Positions 42,053 through 51,384 of a stretch of DNA of 54,672 bases are shown here, piece by piece (positions within the stretch are counted from its first letter, which is position 1; the number at the start of each line of letters is the position of its first letter). Source of the stretch: Saprospiraceae bacterium (GTDB taxonomy: Bacteria > Bacteroidota > Bacteroidia > Chitinophagales > Saprospiraceae). Where the stretch lies: NCBI GenBank assembly GCA_027488855.1, contig JAIYAV010000288.1, positions 1 through 54,672 of the forward strand. Direction: 5' to 3'. The notes under the pieces are model-generated. The model searched no databases. It was not told where the DNA came from and worked only from the letters and a program-made list of their open reading frames with translations. The translations under genes and the position numbers were made by a program.

Positions 42053-42397
42053 ATGGAAAAGGTAGATCAACATAAAAGGATAGTCAAATCAGTAGTAGAG
42101 GAAATCTATACAATGATCCCAGCTGACGAGCAAATTGAGACTCAACTGATCGAAGATGATATGCATGGGCACTATTTACTGAATGCAGTAGGCTGGCTCA
42201 ATGATAACTATCGTGAACTCAACAGTTTTTTGCATTTGGACGTAAAGCCAGATGGGAAAGTGTGGATTCAACACGATGGAACCGATCAAAAAGTCGCTTT
42301 AATGCTGGTTGAAAAGGGCATCGACAAATCCGACATTGTTTTAGCCTTTCATGCTCCGCATCGTCGGGAGCTTATTTCAGAATTTGCACAGGGGTAG
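42053..42397 (+). CDS. XisI-family protein (fdxN element excision controlling factor homologue), orphan
   Basis: A 114-residue protein. The conserved XisI pattern is evident: HYLLNAVGWLNDNYR, HLDVKPDGKVWIQHDGTDQK and GIDKSDIVLAFHAPHRRELI, followed by FAQG. In cyanobacteria XisI works with XisH and XisF to excise the fdxN DNA element; XisH/XisI pairs also occur outside excision elements. Here no xisH lies on either side, so it is an orphan. The molecular function of XisI is not established. The next gene starts 15 bases downstream, but a functional link to that helicase is only a possibility. Confidence 0.85.
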   Translation: MEKVDQHKRIVKSVVEEIYTMIPADEQIETQLIEDDMHGHYLLNAVGWLNDNYRELNSFLHLDVKPDGKVWIQHDGTDQKVALMLVEKGIDKSDIVLAFHAPHRRELISEFAQG

Positions 42398-42412
42398 TTG
42401 CCTTTCACATAC

Positions 42413-45400
42413 ATGAACATCAAAATCATCTCCGCCGGTGCCGGCTCCGGCAAAACCTACCGCCTTACCCAGGAAATGGTGCGCCTCATGCGCGAGGGCG
42501 TACGCGCCAGTGGCATCATTGCGACCACTTTTACCAAAAAAGCGGCAGCGGAATTGCAGGAACGGGTGCGGGTCAAGTTGTTGTCGGAAGGACTCAACGA
42601 ACAAGCTGAAGACCTCACCAATGCCCTCGTCGGCACCGTACATAGCTTGGGGGTCAAACTCCTTCAACGTTTTGCCTACGAAGCTGGCATTTCCCCCGAA
42701 GTAGCCATCATTGCCGAAGAAGACCAACAAATCCTCTTCAACCAATCCCTCGCCACGGTACTTACCGACGAAAGAGTAGAAAAAATGACCCTGCTTTGCG
42801 ACCGTCTGGGCCTGAGCAGCAACGAATATTTTGATTGGCGCCGCGAAGTTCGCCAAATCACCGAGGTCGCCCGTGCCAACGATTTTTCGCGCGAGGTGCT
42901 CGAACGCAGCCGCGAGCGTTCCTTTGAAAGTTTCCGGGTTTTCCTGGGCGAACCCGCCAAAAAAAGCGCCGAAGCCTTCAATGCCGAACTGAGCGAGATG
43001 CTCAAAAGCAGCATCGAACGCCTCGAAAGCAATGCCGACGAAACCCAGGTCACCAAAAATGTGGTCAAAGACCTCGTAGAATTGGAGCGCGACCTGCGCC
43101 TGCGCGGTGAACTCAGCTGGCGCAATTGGGCCAAAATCAGCAAACTTAAACCGGGTGCAAAAAGTAAGGACGACATCGCCGACTTGCTCGATTTTGCCAA
43201 AGTCCACGAACAACACCCCCAGTTTCAACAAGACATTCAAGCTTTTATCAATCAGGTTTTTGAATTGGCACTTGCGGCACTGGATGAATTTGCGGCCTAC
43301 AAAAAACAACGTGGCCTGATCGATTATACCGATATGGAGGCGTTGATCATGGATTTGTTGCGTGACGAGCAAGTACAGACGGTGCTGCGCAGCGAATTGG
43401 ATCTCCTGCTGGTGGATGAATTCCAGGACACCAGCCCCATGCAGTTGGAGATTTTTTTGAAACTCTCCCAATTGGCCCGCCACAGCATCTGGGTAGGCGA
43501 TCCCAAACAGTCCATTTATGGCTTTCGAGGCGCAGCGCCGGAATTGATGCAGGCCATCATCGAACAAAGCGGCGGGGTAAAACCCGAAGACATCCAGGAA
43601 AACTCCTGGCGCTCCCGGCAAGATTTGGTCTACGCCAGCAACGCCATTTTTGTCAAAGCCTTTGCTTACATGCCACCCGAGCAAGTAGCGCTGATCCCCA
43701 AGCGTACCAAGGCCGACGAGGCGATTGAGGCATCTGATGCCTTGGTACACTGGCATTTTGAAGAAGAAGAGGAGGAAGGCAAAAAGCGCAGCGGACGCAC
43801 CCCCGGCAAACCCTGGCCTGAAAACTGTACCGCCTTTGCCCTGCGCGAATGGATGCAGCGCAAAGTATACGTACTACCCAAAGGCGAAAAAAGCCATCGA
43901 CCTGCCCAGCCCGGCGACGTGGCCATCCTTTGCCGCTCCAACGGCGACTGCCAAAACATGGCGGAAGCCCTCAACCGAGCGGGTTTCAAAGTGGCGATTG
44001 CCCGGGCGGGTTTATTGAATACGGCGGAGTCCAAGTTGGTACTGGCTTGTTTGAAATACTTGCTCAACTACCACGACTCCCTTTCTGTAGCCGAAATTTT
44101 GCTGCTCGGCGCGGGCAAAGACATTGAAACCATTGTAGAAGACCGTCTGGATTACCTGAAAGACTACGACGCTGGCGAAATCACCAACCGCTGGGCAACC
44201 AACGATTTTTTGATTCGCCGACTGGACGAATTGCGTACCGAAACCATCGAGTTGTCGAGTGCCGAAATCCTCGATTTGTTGGTCGAAGACCTGGATTTGC
44301 GCCGCCGCATCGTCAGTTGGGGCAAAGCCAATCAGCGACTGGACAACCTGGATGTGCTGCGCAAACTGGCCTTGCAGTACGAAGGAGCCTGCAATCGCTT
44401 GCAATCCGCGGCTTCATTGGGGGGCTTGCTATTGTGGTTGAACGAATTGGAATCCGAAGAACGTGACTTTCAGGCCGCAGGCGAAAGCCCTGAAGCCATC
44501 AATGTGATGACTTACCACCGCAGCAAGGGTTTGGAATGGCCCATCGTGGTGTGTTACAATTTGGAAAAAGACATTCGCACCGAATTATGGGGCTTAAACA
44601 TCGAGCAGGAAGAAGGCACTCAGGTGGATTTGAACAATATCCTGAGCAATCGTTGGTTGCGCTACTGGGTCAATCCTTATGACAAACAGTTCAAAGGAAC
44701 GCCACTGGCCGAAAGGCTGGCGCAAAGTGAGGTACAGGCCAAAAAAATAGCCCAGGCTACGCAGGAGGAAAACCGCCTCTTGTACGTAGGGCTCACCCGT
44801 GCACGCGACTACCTGATTTTTCCCACCACCAATACGCCCACTAAGTGGCTCAACCGCGCCTGGCACGAAGGCAAGGACGATCACCCAACCCTGGATGCCA
44901 GCGTAAGTGACACGCCCTGGGAATGGGCGGGTGTCATCCTGAACAAAGAAACCGAAACCTTTACTTTTTCCCGGGATTTTGAAGTTTTGGACATCGAGGA
45001 GTCAGAAATTCTGTTTTTGGAACCACGGGCGGGCAAGCAAAAACACATTCCGCTGTACATTGATACCTGGAAGGAAAACCTCCAGGATCAACTCCCTTCC
45101 TTCAATACGGGGGAATTGATGACCTACGCCTCGGCGTTTCACATTGAATCTTTGTTGGCCGACTTTAATCAAATTTCGCGGGCGGTGAAAGCCTTTTTCC
45201 ACGCCTGGCAGCCAGATTACGATGCAAATGACTTGAAGGCCATTACCGAAGGTTTGTTGCAGCGCTTTGAAGTGGAAGAGTGGCTCAGTGCCGAGCAATT
45301 GCTCCCTGCCGGCCAGGCTTTTCGGGGCTTTTTGGATCAATATTTTCAAGCACCTTTTTACCACCAACGTTACCCTTTACGCCATTTTCAGGGGGTGCGT

Positions 45401-45628
45401 ATTTTTGAACGCGAAATCGACTTGTTGTTGGAAAGTGAAGATGGCATTGCCCTGATCCAATTTTCGAGCTATGCAGGAGACATGAAGCGCTATCGCGCCA
45501 AGGCCGCAGAAATGGCACCCTTCCTCTATTTTAGCAAGGCGGGAGTGCAGCAGGTTTTTCAGGAGGAAAACATCCGCACTTTTGTACACTTTGTGCTCAA
45601 TGGTGCTATGGTGGAGTTGTATTTGTAA
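42413..45628 (+). CDS. RecB/AddA-like UvrD-family helicase with degenerate nuclease domain
   Basis: A 1071-residue superfamily 1 helicase starting MNIKIISAGAGSGKTYRL (Walker A at about 7-15). It continues with TTFTKKAAAEL (motif Ia), LLLVDEFQDTSPMQ (Walker B), WVGDPKQSIYGFRGA (motif III), VMTYHRSKGLEWPIVV (motif V) and LLYVGLTRARDYL (motif VI), which mark the RecB/AddA subgroup. The C-terminal RecB-like nuclease domain is present but its active site is ruined: after EREIDLLLE the expected DxK strand reads ALIQFSSY, without the Asp and Lys. It is probably a motor subunit for break repair that relies on another protein for cutting. No AddB-like gene is adjacent. Confidence 0.88.
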   Translation: MNIKIISAGAGSGKTYRLTQEMVRLMREGVRASGIIATTFTKKAAAELQERVRVKLLSEGLNEQAEDLTNALVGTVHSLGVKLLQRFAYEAGISPEVAIIAEEDQQILFNQSLATVLTDERVEKMTLLCDRLGLSSNEYFDWRREVRQITEVARANDFSREVLERSRERSFESFRVFLGEPAKKSAEAFNAELSEMLKSSIERLESNADETQVTKNVVKDLVELERDLRLRGELSWRNWAKISKLKPGAKSKDDIADLLDFAKVHEQHPQFQQDIQAFINQVFELALAALDEFAAYKKQRGLIDYTDMEALIMDLLRDEQVQTVLRSELDLLLVDEFQDTSPMQLEIFLKLSQLARHSIWVGDPKQSIYGFRGAAPELMQAIIEQSGGVKPEDIQENSWRSRQDLVYASNAIFVKAFAYMPPEQVALIPKRTKADEAIEASDALVHWHFEEEEEEGKKRSGRTPGKPWPENCTAFALREWMQRKVYVLPKGEKSHRPAQPGDVAILCRSNGDCQNMAEALNRAGFKVAIARAGLLNTAESKLVLACLKYLLNYHDSLSVAEILLLGAGKDIETIVEDRLDYLKDYDAGEITNRWATNDFLIRRLDELRTETIELSSAEILDLLVEDLDLRRRIVSWGKANQRLDNLDVLRKLALQYEGACNRLQSAASLGGLLLWLNELESEERDFQAAGESPEAINVMTYHRSKGLEWPIVVCYNLEKDIRTELWGLNIEQEEGTQVDLNNILSNRWLRYWVNPYDKQFKGTPLAERLAQSEVQAKKIAQATQEENRLLYVGLTRARDYLIFPTTNTPTKWLNRAWHEGKDDHPTLDASVSDTPWEWAGVILNKETETFTFSRDFEVLDIEESEILFLEPRAGKQKHIPLYIDTWKENLQDQLPSFNTGELMTYASAFHIESLLADFNQISRAVKAFFHAWQPDYDANDLKAITEGLLQRFEVEEWLSAEQLLPAGQAFRGFLDQYFQAPFYHQRYPLRHFQGVRIFEREIDLLLESEDGIALIQFSSYAGDMKRYRAKAAEMAPFLYFSKAGVQQVFQEENIRTFVHFVLNGAMVELYL

Positions 45629-45663
45629 AAAAAAATTTGGGCTACCTTCTCAGAAAGTAGCCC
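45627..45663 (-). terminator. Possible minus-strand terminator
   Basis: The stem GGGCTAC/GTAGCCC (45639-45645 and 45657-45663) is followed on the minus strand by AAATTTTTTTTT. It overlaps the end of the helicase gene on the other strand. It could stop transcripts coming from the two-component operon about 500 bases away. Confidence 0.45.
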
Positions 45664-46179
45664 TGATAATTCCTCAGCGGCATCTAGCCCGGAAAGAAGA
45701 TGCCTTTAGGGGGGAATCATCTAATGGCCAGCCTAATGCAAGTTCAGGCCGACTTATTAGTAAGAGGAACAGCCTGAATGGAATTCGAGATCTACAAAAA
45801 AATACTAAAACAGGAAGTTTGGTGCAGTCGCGTTGTTTGCCTTGTAAATGCGTATTGTAATTCAAAATGAAGTACCTGAGGTTTACTCCAGCAAACAGTT
45901 GGAATAGAAAAAATAGGAGGTGTGATTGTGATTCATTGGCGAGGAAAGAGTGGCTGCTTCCTCCGCGGAAGCAGCCTTTCCAAGTATTATTTCCAGCCTG
46001 TTGATTTGGTAATCAACTTTCTGATTTCGTGTCTTAATACTCCGAAGTCAGAAAGAGATCCCCTGCTGAAAATTTATGGGGGGAGCAAACAATCATTTTG
46101 TTTTTCTCGATGATACAAAGATAGGACTGTTCACGGACGCAGCCAATAGGGTAAACCCGTAGCTTTAGAAACCTAGGGT
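45664..46179. other. Gene-free stretch between convergent genes, with a strong hairpin
   Basis: About 515 bases without a convincing gene; the short open frames here have no coding character. A perfect 10-base-pair hairpin, GGCTGCTTCC-TCCGC-GGAAGCAGCC, lies at 45952-45976 and is followed by TTTCC, a possible terminator. A second inverted pair, GGGTAAACCC and GGGTTTACCC, lies at about 46149-46184 at the end of the histidine kinase gene. No known ncRNA is recognisable. Confidence 0.5.
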
Positions 46180-47958
46180 TTACCCCAGGGTTTTGGAAGG
46201 ATTTTGTAAAGGCACCGATAAAATTACTGCGGTACCCTGTTGAGGCGCTGTTTGCCAGATGACCTGACCACCGAGGTAGTCGATGCGCGAACGAATATTG
46301 CCAAGACCATTGCCTTCTTTAATTAGCTTTAAATCAAAGCCTTGCCCATCGTCTTCTACATGCACTGAGAACTGCTCGGGTTCATAAAAGATCTGCAAGG
46401 TAATCTGTGTAGCCTTGGCGTACTTGGCCGCATTGTTGAGCAGTTCTTGCACGATGCGGTACACCATGAGCGCAATCTCTTCACTGATCTGGGGTTCATC
46501 TCCGTAGCTTCCAAAAATAACTTCGGTTTGGGGCAACGCCGTTTGGGTTTTTTTGACCAAATCGCCCAAGGCAGAATTGAAACCGAATTTCAGGGAAAAA
46601 GGCCGCAAATCGTGGGAGATGTTGCGGGTTTCGAGGCATGCGTCGTCAATATTTTTGGCCAGGGGATTTAAGAATTGAGTTTGGATGGTCGCATCGTATT
46701 TGTCTCTTTGGCTTTCTATAAACAACTTGATGGTGGACAAATTGGCTCCTAAACCGTCGTGCAAATCTTTGGCCACCCGATTGCGCTCCTTTTCCTGGCC
46801 TTCAATCAGGGATTTCATCGATTTTAGTTCCAACATGCTGATCTTACGTTGGTTGACCAGGTCTTTTTGGCGTTGTTTGAATTTAATCCGTTGATACGCG
46901 ATGATCCCACCTAAAATGAGTATACCGATGATGAAACAAGCCACCACTTTCCAGAGGAGTTGTTTCTGATCGGCAAGCCTTTGAGCCATTTTCATCAACT
47001 CGATCTGATTGTAAACAGGTTCACTCCGTGTGGATTTAGTCTCCTCGGAATTGTAAAATCGGTTAATGGATTTTGCCGTTTTTTCCCAATAGAATAAGGC
47101 TTGCTCTTGGTTGTTTAATTGCAGGTAACACTCCGCCAGGTTTTGACAGATGTGTTGCATGAGGTATTTATTGTTACGGATTTCAGCGAGCAGTTCACTT
47201 TTTTTGAAATGCGTTATGGCCTCAACGTAATGCTGATTGTATTTGTCAATCAGACCTTGCTGAAAAAAAAATCGCAACTCTAAGACCGCCTTTGGCTTGC
47301 TGACTCCAGCACTCAGTTTTAAGTATTTTTGAGCTTCATCAAGCCGCCTTTTTTGCAGGTAAAAAGAGGAATATAGATAATATCCGTAGGCCAAGTAACT
47401 ATTATCCTGAAGATTTTTACAAAGTTGAATGGTTTCAACCAATCCTTTTTCAATCCCATACTTAAAGTGTTTATTTAGTTTTTGGGTGTTTTTTAGGCTG
47501 TCTTTATTGATGAGAATATTGAGTAGCTCTAATTTGCATGAAGCTATTTTGACTTTGTTGTCTTGTTTTACATAATACCCCAAAACTTCGTTGTAATAGA
47601 TTGCGGCATCTTCATACAGGACATCATCCATGGAGAGGAGATCTGCAATGCGCTTTTTTACGCGATTTTGCGCCTCTTCATCCTCAATCTTGAGGTAATA
47701 CTGATAGCTGGTAAAGTAATTGTTGACACTTTTGGTGCCATAGAAGAAGATATTCTGAAAATACAATCCTTTTAATTCATAAACTATACCTAGTCCTTTT
47801 AAGTCTTTCTGGGCCTCATAGACGATGATTAAACTATCAATTTTAGGGGGAGGTAACTTGCTATTTAAACTAGGATAGGACTTCTGGGCCCAAACTGCGC
47901 TAAAGAGCAGCGTGCAAAAAAGAGACGATAAAATTTTACGAAATAAATTCATATTCAA
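46180..47958 (-). CDS. Sensor histidine kinase with periplasmic TPR region (NarX/LiaS type)
   Basis: A 592-residue kinase. It has a signal peptide (1-24), a large periplasmic helical TPR-like region (about 40-330), one membrane helix at about 336-355 and a coiled coil. The HisKA_3 dimerisation domain has the phospho-accepting His400 in ERNRVAKDLHDGLGANLS. The HATPase domain (about 490-585) shows the N box QELLNNAAKYA and the G1 box DDGQGFD. The upstream response regulator gene overlaps it by 23 bases (or 17 if translation starts at Met3), so the pair is coupled. The TPR sensor resembles other Bacteroidota kinases of unknown signal. Confidence 0.92.
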   Translation of the reverse strand: MNMNLFRKILSSLFCTLLFSAVWAQKSYPSLNSKLPPPKIDSLIIVYEAQKDLKGLGIVYELKGLYFQNIFFYGTKSVNNYFTSYQYYLKIEDEEAQNRVKKRIADLLSMDDVLYEDAAIYYNEVLGYYVKQDNKVKIASCKLELLNILINKDSLKNTQKLNKHFKYGIEKGLVETIQLCKNLQDNSYLAYGYYLYSSFYLQKRRLDEAQKYLKLSAGVSKPKAVLELRFFFQQGLIDKYNQHYVEAITHFKKSELLAEIRNNKYLMQHICQNLAECYLQLNNQEQALFYWEKTAKSINRFYNSEETKSTRSEPVYNQIELMKMAQRLADQKQLLWKVVACFIIGILILGGIIAYQRIKFKQRQKDLVNQRKISMLELKSMKSLIEGQEKERNRVAKDLHDGLGANLSTIKLFIESQRDKYDATIQTQFLNPLAKNIDDACLETRNISHDLRPFSLKFGFNSALGDLVKKTQTALPQTEVIFGSYGDEPQISEEIALMVYRIVQELLNNAAKYAKATQITLQIFYEPEQFSVHVEDDGQGFDLKLIKEGNGLGNIRSRIDYLGGQVIWQTAPQQGTAVILSVPLQNPSKTLG

Positions 47959-48577
47959 TGGCTTCCTTGATCATGGACGGAGTGTTTTGGGTGCCAAACT
48001 TGGTCAACAAACTGCTCCGGTGAAACTCCACGGCCTTGATGGTCACGAAAAGTCGGTCGGCAATTTGCTGGGTCGTCAGGCCCTCCGCAATCAACTCCAG
48101 TACCTCTTTTTCCCGACGCGTAAGATGGGGCCGCCCACCCATCGCCGGATTCTTTTTGGGTTTGTCTTCACTTTCCAGCAGCAACTGCATGAGGTTTTCA
48201 TTGTAGTATTTTTTGCCGCTGTATACGGTGCGAATGGCTGCCAGGAGTTCACTCTTGGTGGTGTTTTTCAACAAATAGGCCATTGCGCCTTTTTTGATCA
48301 TTTTTTTCACCAAACTGGGTTCGTCGTGCATGGTCAGTGCAATCACCCGGGTATTGGGGTATTTGCGCACGATTTGCTCACATAAATTTAAGCCACTTAC
48401 ATCGGGCAGGGAAATGTCGAGCAAAACTACGTCGATTTGGTTGCTGTCCATCACTGTCCAAAATGACTCTGCATTGTGACATCGTGCCGAAATCTGAATG
48501 TCGTCCGCATCAGAAAATATGGACTCCAATCCTTCTGCAAATATTACATGGTCATCAACGATGGTCACTTTAATCAT
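47936..48577 (-). CDS. NarL/FixJ-family response regulator
   Basis: A 213-residue two-component regulator. The receiver domain (1-120) has the acidic pair Asp8/Asp9, the phospho-acceptor Asp54 (VVLLDISLPDVSGL), Thr/Lys switch residues (ALTMHDE; LLKNTTKSEL) and a LuxR-type helix-turn-helix at about 148-205 (LTRREKEVLELIAEGLTTQQ, IADRLFVTIKAVEFHRS). It is the first gene of a two-gene operon with its kinase. Targets cannot be inferred from the window; the divergent FtsX-type permease gene, 307 bases away, is a candidate. Confidence 0.94.
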   Translation of the reverse strand: MIKVTIVDDHVIFAEGLESIFSDADDIQISARCHNAESFWTVMDSNQIDVVLLDISLPDVSGLNLCEQIVRKYPNTRVIALTMHDEPSLVKKMIKKGAMAYLLKNTTKSELLAAIRTVYSGKKYYNENLMQLLLESEDKPKKNPAMGGRPHLTRREKEVLELIAEGLTTQQIADRLFVTIKAVEFHRSSLLTKFGTQNTPSMIKEAIEYEFIS

Positions 48578-48808
48578 TTCAGGCTGGTATTTAATACAGG
48601 TAGTTAAGCAGTTGAATCAAATCTACCTCATGGGTACGGTTCAATTCTGCCTTTCACTTAAACTCAAAAATACAAAAAAGGTTACATTAAAGTGGATCAA
48701 GTGTGTAAGATAGGGGTCATTTAATGATTGAGTCGAATGAGGTGAAATGTCCGAATTCAGCATAATGACTGTCCGAAAACGAACAAGTCTACCTGTTTAT
48801 TTTGCATT

Positions 48809-48839
48809 TTGCGCTGATAATCTGATAATTGTATTTTTG
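48809..48839 (+). promoter_or_regulatory. Bacteroidota-type promoter for the FtsX-type permease
   Basis: TTG at 48809-48811 and TATTTTTG at 48832-48839 are 20 bases apart. Transcription would start about 40 bases before the ATG at 48885. The 307-base divergent gap also has a TATTTTTG on the minus strand (48665-48672) toward the response regulator, without a well-spaced TTG. Nothing else is evident in the gap. Confidence 0.55.
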
Positions 48840-48884
48840 GCATTGCCTTTGCCAAGCTAGATATAGATTCAAAATACCTGCGCC

Positions 48885-51320
48885 ATGTTTAAAAATGTAC
48901 TCCAAATTACCCTCCGTCGCCTCTGGCAGCACAAGTCTTTTAGCTTGATCAATGTGTTGGGCTTGTCTTTGGGGATGGCGGCCTTTTTGGTATTGGTGCA
49001 ATACTTGCGCCACGAATGGAGCTACGACCAGCAATCGCCCCATGCGGGCCAGATTTGGCGGGCTTTCAATGAGACGATTGCCGATGGTGAGGTGCTTACC
49101 CGGGATGCCAATACCCACTCGGCTTTGGGGCCAGCGTTAAAAGAAGATTTGCCCGAAGTGTTGGACTACACCCGTTTGTACAACCGCAATGAAAACTCGG
49201 TCACTTTCATTATGCCAGAGCGCCCCATCAAGCTAGAAGGTGCCTGGATGGTTGATCCCGGTTTTTTGCGCCTATTTCCACAGCAGTTTTTACAGGGCAA
49301 CCCACAAAACGTTTTGGATGAACCTTTTCGGGTCATTTTGACCCAATCGGCAGCGCGAATCCTCTTTCCTGGACAAAAGGCGATGGGCAAAGTGTTGCAG
49401 GTGAATGGTGGCGCATTTGAAGGCAAGTACACGGTGCAGGGCATCGTAGCGGACCCTCCCCAAAATACCCACCTTAAGTTCAATGTATTGTTTAGCATGC
49501 AAACGCGGTATGCCGCTGGTTTTGAAGACAATTGGAGCGGATACTGGGACTACAATTATTTCCAGTTGAGTCCAGCCGCCGACCCTGCAAAAGTAAAAAC
49601 CCAACTCGATCGGTATTCTGATACACACCTCAAGGATGAGGGCATCCGGCTGAACATGCAAGCGCTGCAGGACATTCACCTGGGCTCCAACTTGATGTAT
49701 GAAATTGAACCGAACATAGATCCACGTACCCTGCAAATGCTCCTGTTGATTGCCTTGTTTATCCTGGGTATAGCCTTTGTCAACTACGTCAACCTCAGTA
49801 CCGCCCGCGCCATGGAACGGGCCAAAGAGGTGAGCCTGCGCAAGGTGATCGGCGCCAAACGCTGGCAATTGATCGCTCAGTTTTTATTGGAAGGTTTTTT
49901 GATCAATACAGCTGCTTTGTTGGTAGCGCTGGTGCTGCTGCATTATTTCGCTCCAGCCTTTGCTAGATTGACGGGACGCGATATTTTACAAGTTCCCGGT
50001 TATGATGGCACTTTTGTAGCCTTATGTTTAGGGACTTTGTTGGCGGGTCTAGTATTGGCGGGCTTGTACCCTGCTTTTATTCTTTCGGCCTACGCGCCGG
50101 GTGAGGCATTGCGCAGTCGCTGGATGGGCAATGCCCAGGGCGGGAATTTGCGCAAAGCTTTGGTGGTCGTTCAATTTGCTTGTTCGGCGGGTTTGATCAT
50201 TAGCGTGTTGGTGGTACAGGGGCAATTGCGCTTTATGCAAAAAGCCGATTTGGGTTTGTCACTCGTTCAGGTCGTTTCGCTCAAAACGCCAGCGTTCAAT
50301 TGGCGACAAGATTCGATTCAGCGCAATAAAATGGCGGTGCTGAAAAATGAAATCAGCCAGATCCCCGGAGTGCGCAATGTGGCGAGCTCGGAAATCGTAC
50401 CAGGATTGGGGATTTCCACCATTTCGGGTACCAGCAGTGGCATGTATTGGTTGAAAAAACCAAACGCAGTGGCCCAATCTGCCATCTACAACCTGGGTGT
50501 CGATTCGGCATTTTTTTCCACCTTTGAAGTACAATTTCTGGCGGGTTCTTTTTATCAAAGTATGGATCGCCGCCATGCGAACGAAAACCTGATTATCAAT
50601 GAGTCGGCTCTGCGGGCCCTGGGCTTTCCGAATCCTCAGGCGGCAATTGGGGAACAAATCGCTTACCAGGGCAACACCGATGATTTTCGCATGACCATCC
50701 GGGGCGTAGTGGCTGATTTTCACATTGAAAGCCTGAAAGAACCAGCCCGACCTACACTTTATTCCTGTTTGCCTTCGGTAGAAAATGGCTACCTGTCGCT
50801 CAAATTTGATGCGGCTCAAACGGCCAAGCTTTTGCCTGCACTCAATCAAGCCTGGAAAAAAGTTTTCCCGGAGCATCACCTGGATTATTGGTTTCTCGAT
50901 CATCAGTTTTTGCAGCAGTACCAGTCGGAACAGCGCCTGGCGCGGGTGTTCAGTCTTTTTGCAGCATTGGCGGTGGGCATAGCTTGTTTGGGCTTGTTTG
51001 GTTTGGCGGCTTACCTGGTGGTACAACGGCGCAAAGAAATAGGGGTACGGAAAGTGCTCTGCGCAGGAGTGGGGCAAATCGTGGCCTTGCTCAGCGGCAA
51101 CTTTTTAAAATTGATTTTCGTCGCCATTCTGATTGGCTCTCCAATCGCCTGGTACGTGATGGAACAGTGGCTGGAAGGTTTTGCGCAACGGATTACTTTT
51201 CAATGGTATTTTGTGCCTTTGGCGGGTGCCCTGGTGATTGGGGTGGCGTTGGTGGCAGTAGGGGCGCAGAGTGTAAGGGCGGCGCTGGAGAATCCGGTGG
51301 ATGCGTTAAGAGGGGAGTGA
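48885..51320 (+). CDS. ABC transporter permease of the FtsX/MacB type
   Basis: An 811-residue membrane protein of the large two-module MacB/FtsX permease group common in Bacteroidota. The N-terminal helix at about 20-42 follows LRRLWQHKSFSLINVLGLSL and precedes a MacB periplasmic core (about 45-270). Three helices at about 285-415 contain STARAMERAKEVSLRKVIGA. A second core follows, then a C-terminal helix trio with YLVVQRRKEIGVRKVLCAG. These permeases act in envelope lipoprotein or peptide export or as mechanotransducers, with a separate ATPase. No ATPase gene is adjacent, so a partner must be encoded elsewhere. Confidence 0.9.
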   Translation: MFKNVLQITLRRLWQHKSFSLINVLGLSLGMAAFLVLVQYLRHEWSYDQQSPHAGQIWRAFNETIADGEVLTRDANTHSALGPALKEDLPEVLDYTRLYNRNENSVTFIMPERPIKLEGAWMVDPGFLRLFPQQFLQGNPQNVLDEPFRVILTQSAARILFPGQKAMGKVLQVNGGAFEGKYTVQGIVADPPQNTHLKFNVLFSMQTRYAAGFEDNWSGYWDYNYFQLSPAADPAKVKTQLDRYSDTHLKDEGIRLNMQALQDIHLGSNLMYEIEPNIDPRTLQMLLLIALFILGIAFVNYVNLSTARAMERAKEVSLRKVIGAKRWQLIAQFLLEGFLINTAALLVALVLLHYFAPAFARLTGRDILQVPGYDGTFVALCLGTLLAGLVLAGLYPAFILSAYAPGEALRSRWMGNAQGGNLRKALVVVQFACSAGLIISVLVVQGQLRFMQKADLGLSLVQVVSLKTPAFNWRQDSIQRNKMAVLKNEISQIPGVRNVASSEIVPGLGISTISGTSSGMYWLKKPNAVAQSAIYNLGVDSAFFSTFEVQFLAGSFYQSMDRRHANENLIINESALRALGFPNPQAAIGEQIAYQGNTDDFRMTIRGVVADFHIESLKEPARPTLYSCLPSVENGYLSLKFDAAQTAKLLPALNQAWKKVFPEHHLDYWFLDHQFLQQYQSEQRLARVFSLFAALAVGIACLGLFGLAAYLVVQRRKEIGVRKVLCAGVGQIVALLSGNFLKLIFVAILIGSPIAWYVMEQWLEGFAQRITFQWYFVPLAGALVIGVALVAVGAQSVRAALENPVDALRGE

Positions 51321-51338
51321 ATTTCTTGGATTTTATGG

Positions 51339-51370
51339 ATGTATCATGTGAAAGAAAAAGGATACATTTG
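51339..51370 (+). promoter_or_regulatory. Inverted repeat overlapping the -7 box of the restriction-modification gene
   Basis: ATGTATC (51339-51345) and GATACAT (51361-51367) are perfect inverses 15 bases apart. The right half overlaps TACATTTG (51363-51370), an exact TAnnTTTG box, 14 bases before the ATG at 51385. The layout suits an operator blocking the promoter, but no TTG is well spaced upstream and no controller (C) protein gene is nearby. Self-control by the enzyme is possible. Confidence 0.45.
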
Positions 51371-51384
51371 TCAAAAAGACCTGT

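Noticed and set aside
42377..43756. A long minus-strand open frame (459 codons) opposite the RecB-like helicase
   Set aside because: The plus-strand frame has all helicase motifs; the minus frame is rich in Phe/Gly with no family match and is an antisense shadow.
45664..46113. Short open frames of about 60-90 codons, or a structured RNA, between the helicase and kinase genes
   Set aside because: No coding character and no recognisable tmRNA, 6S or SRP features; only a strong hairpin is supported.
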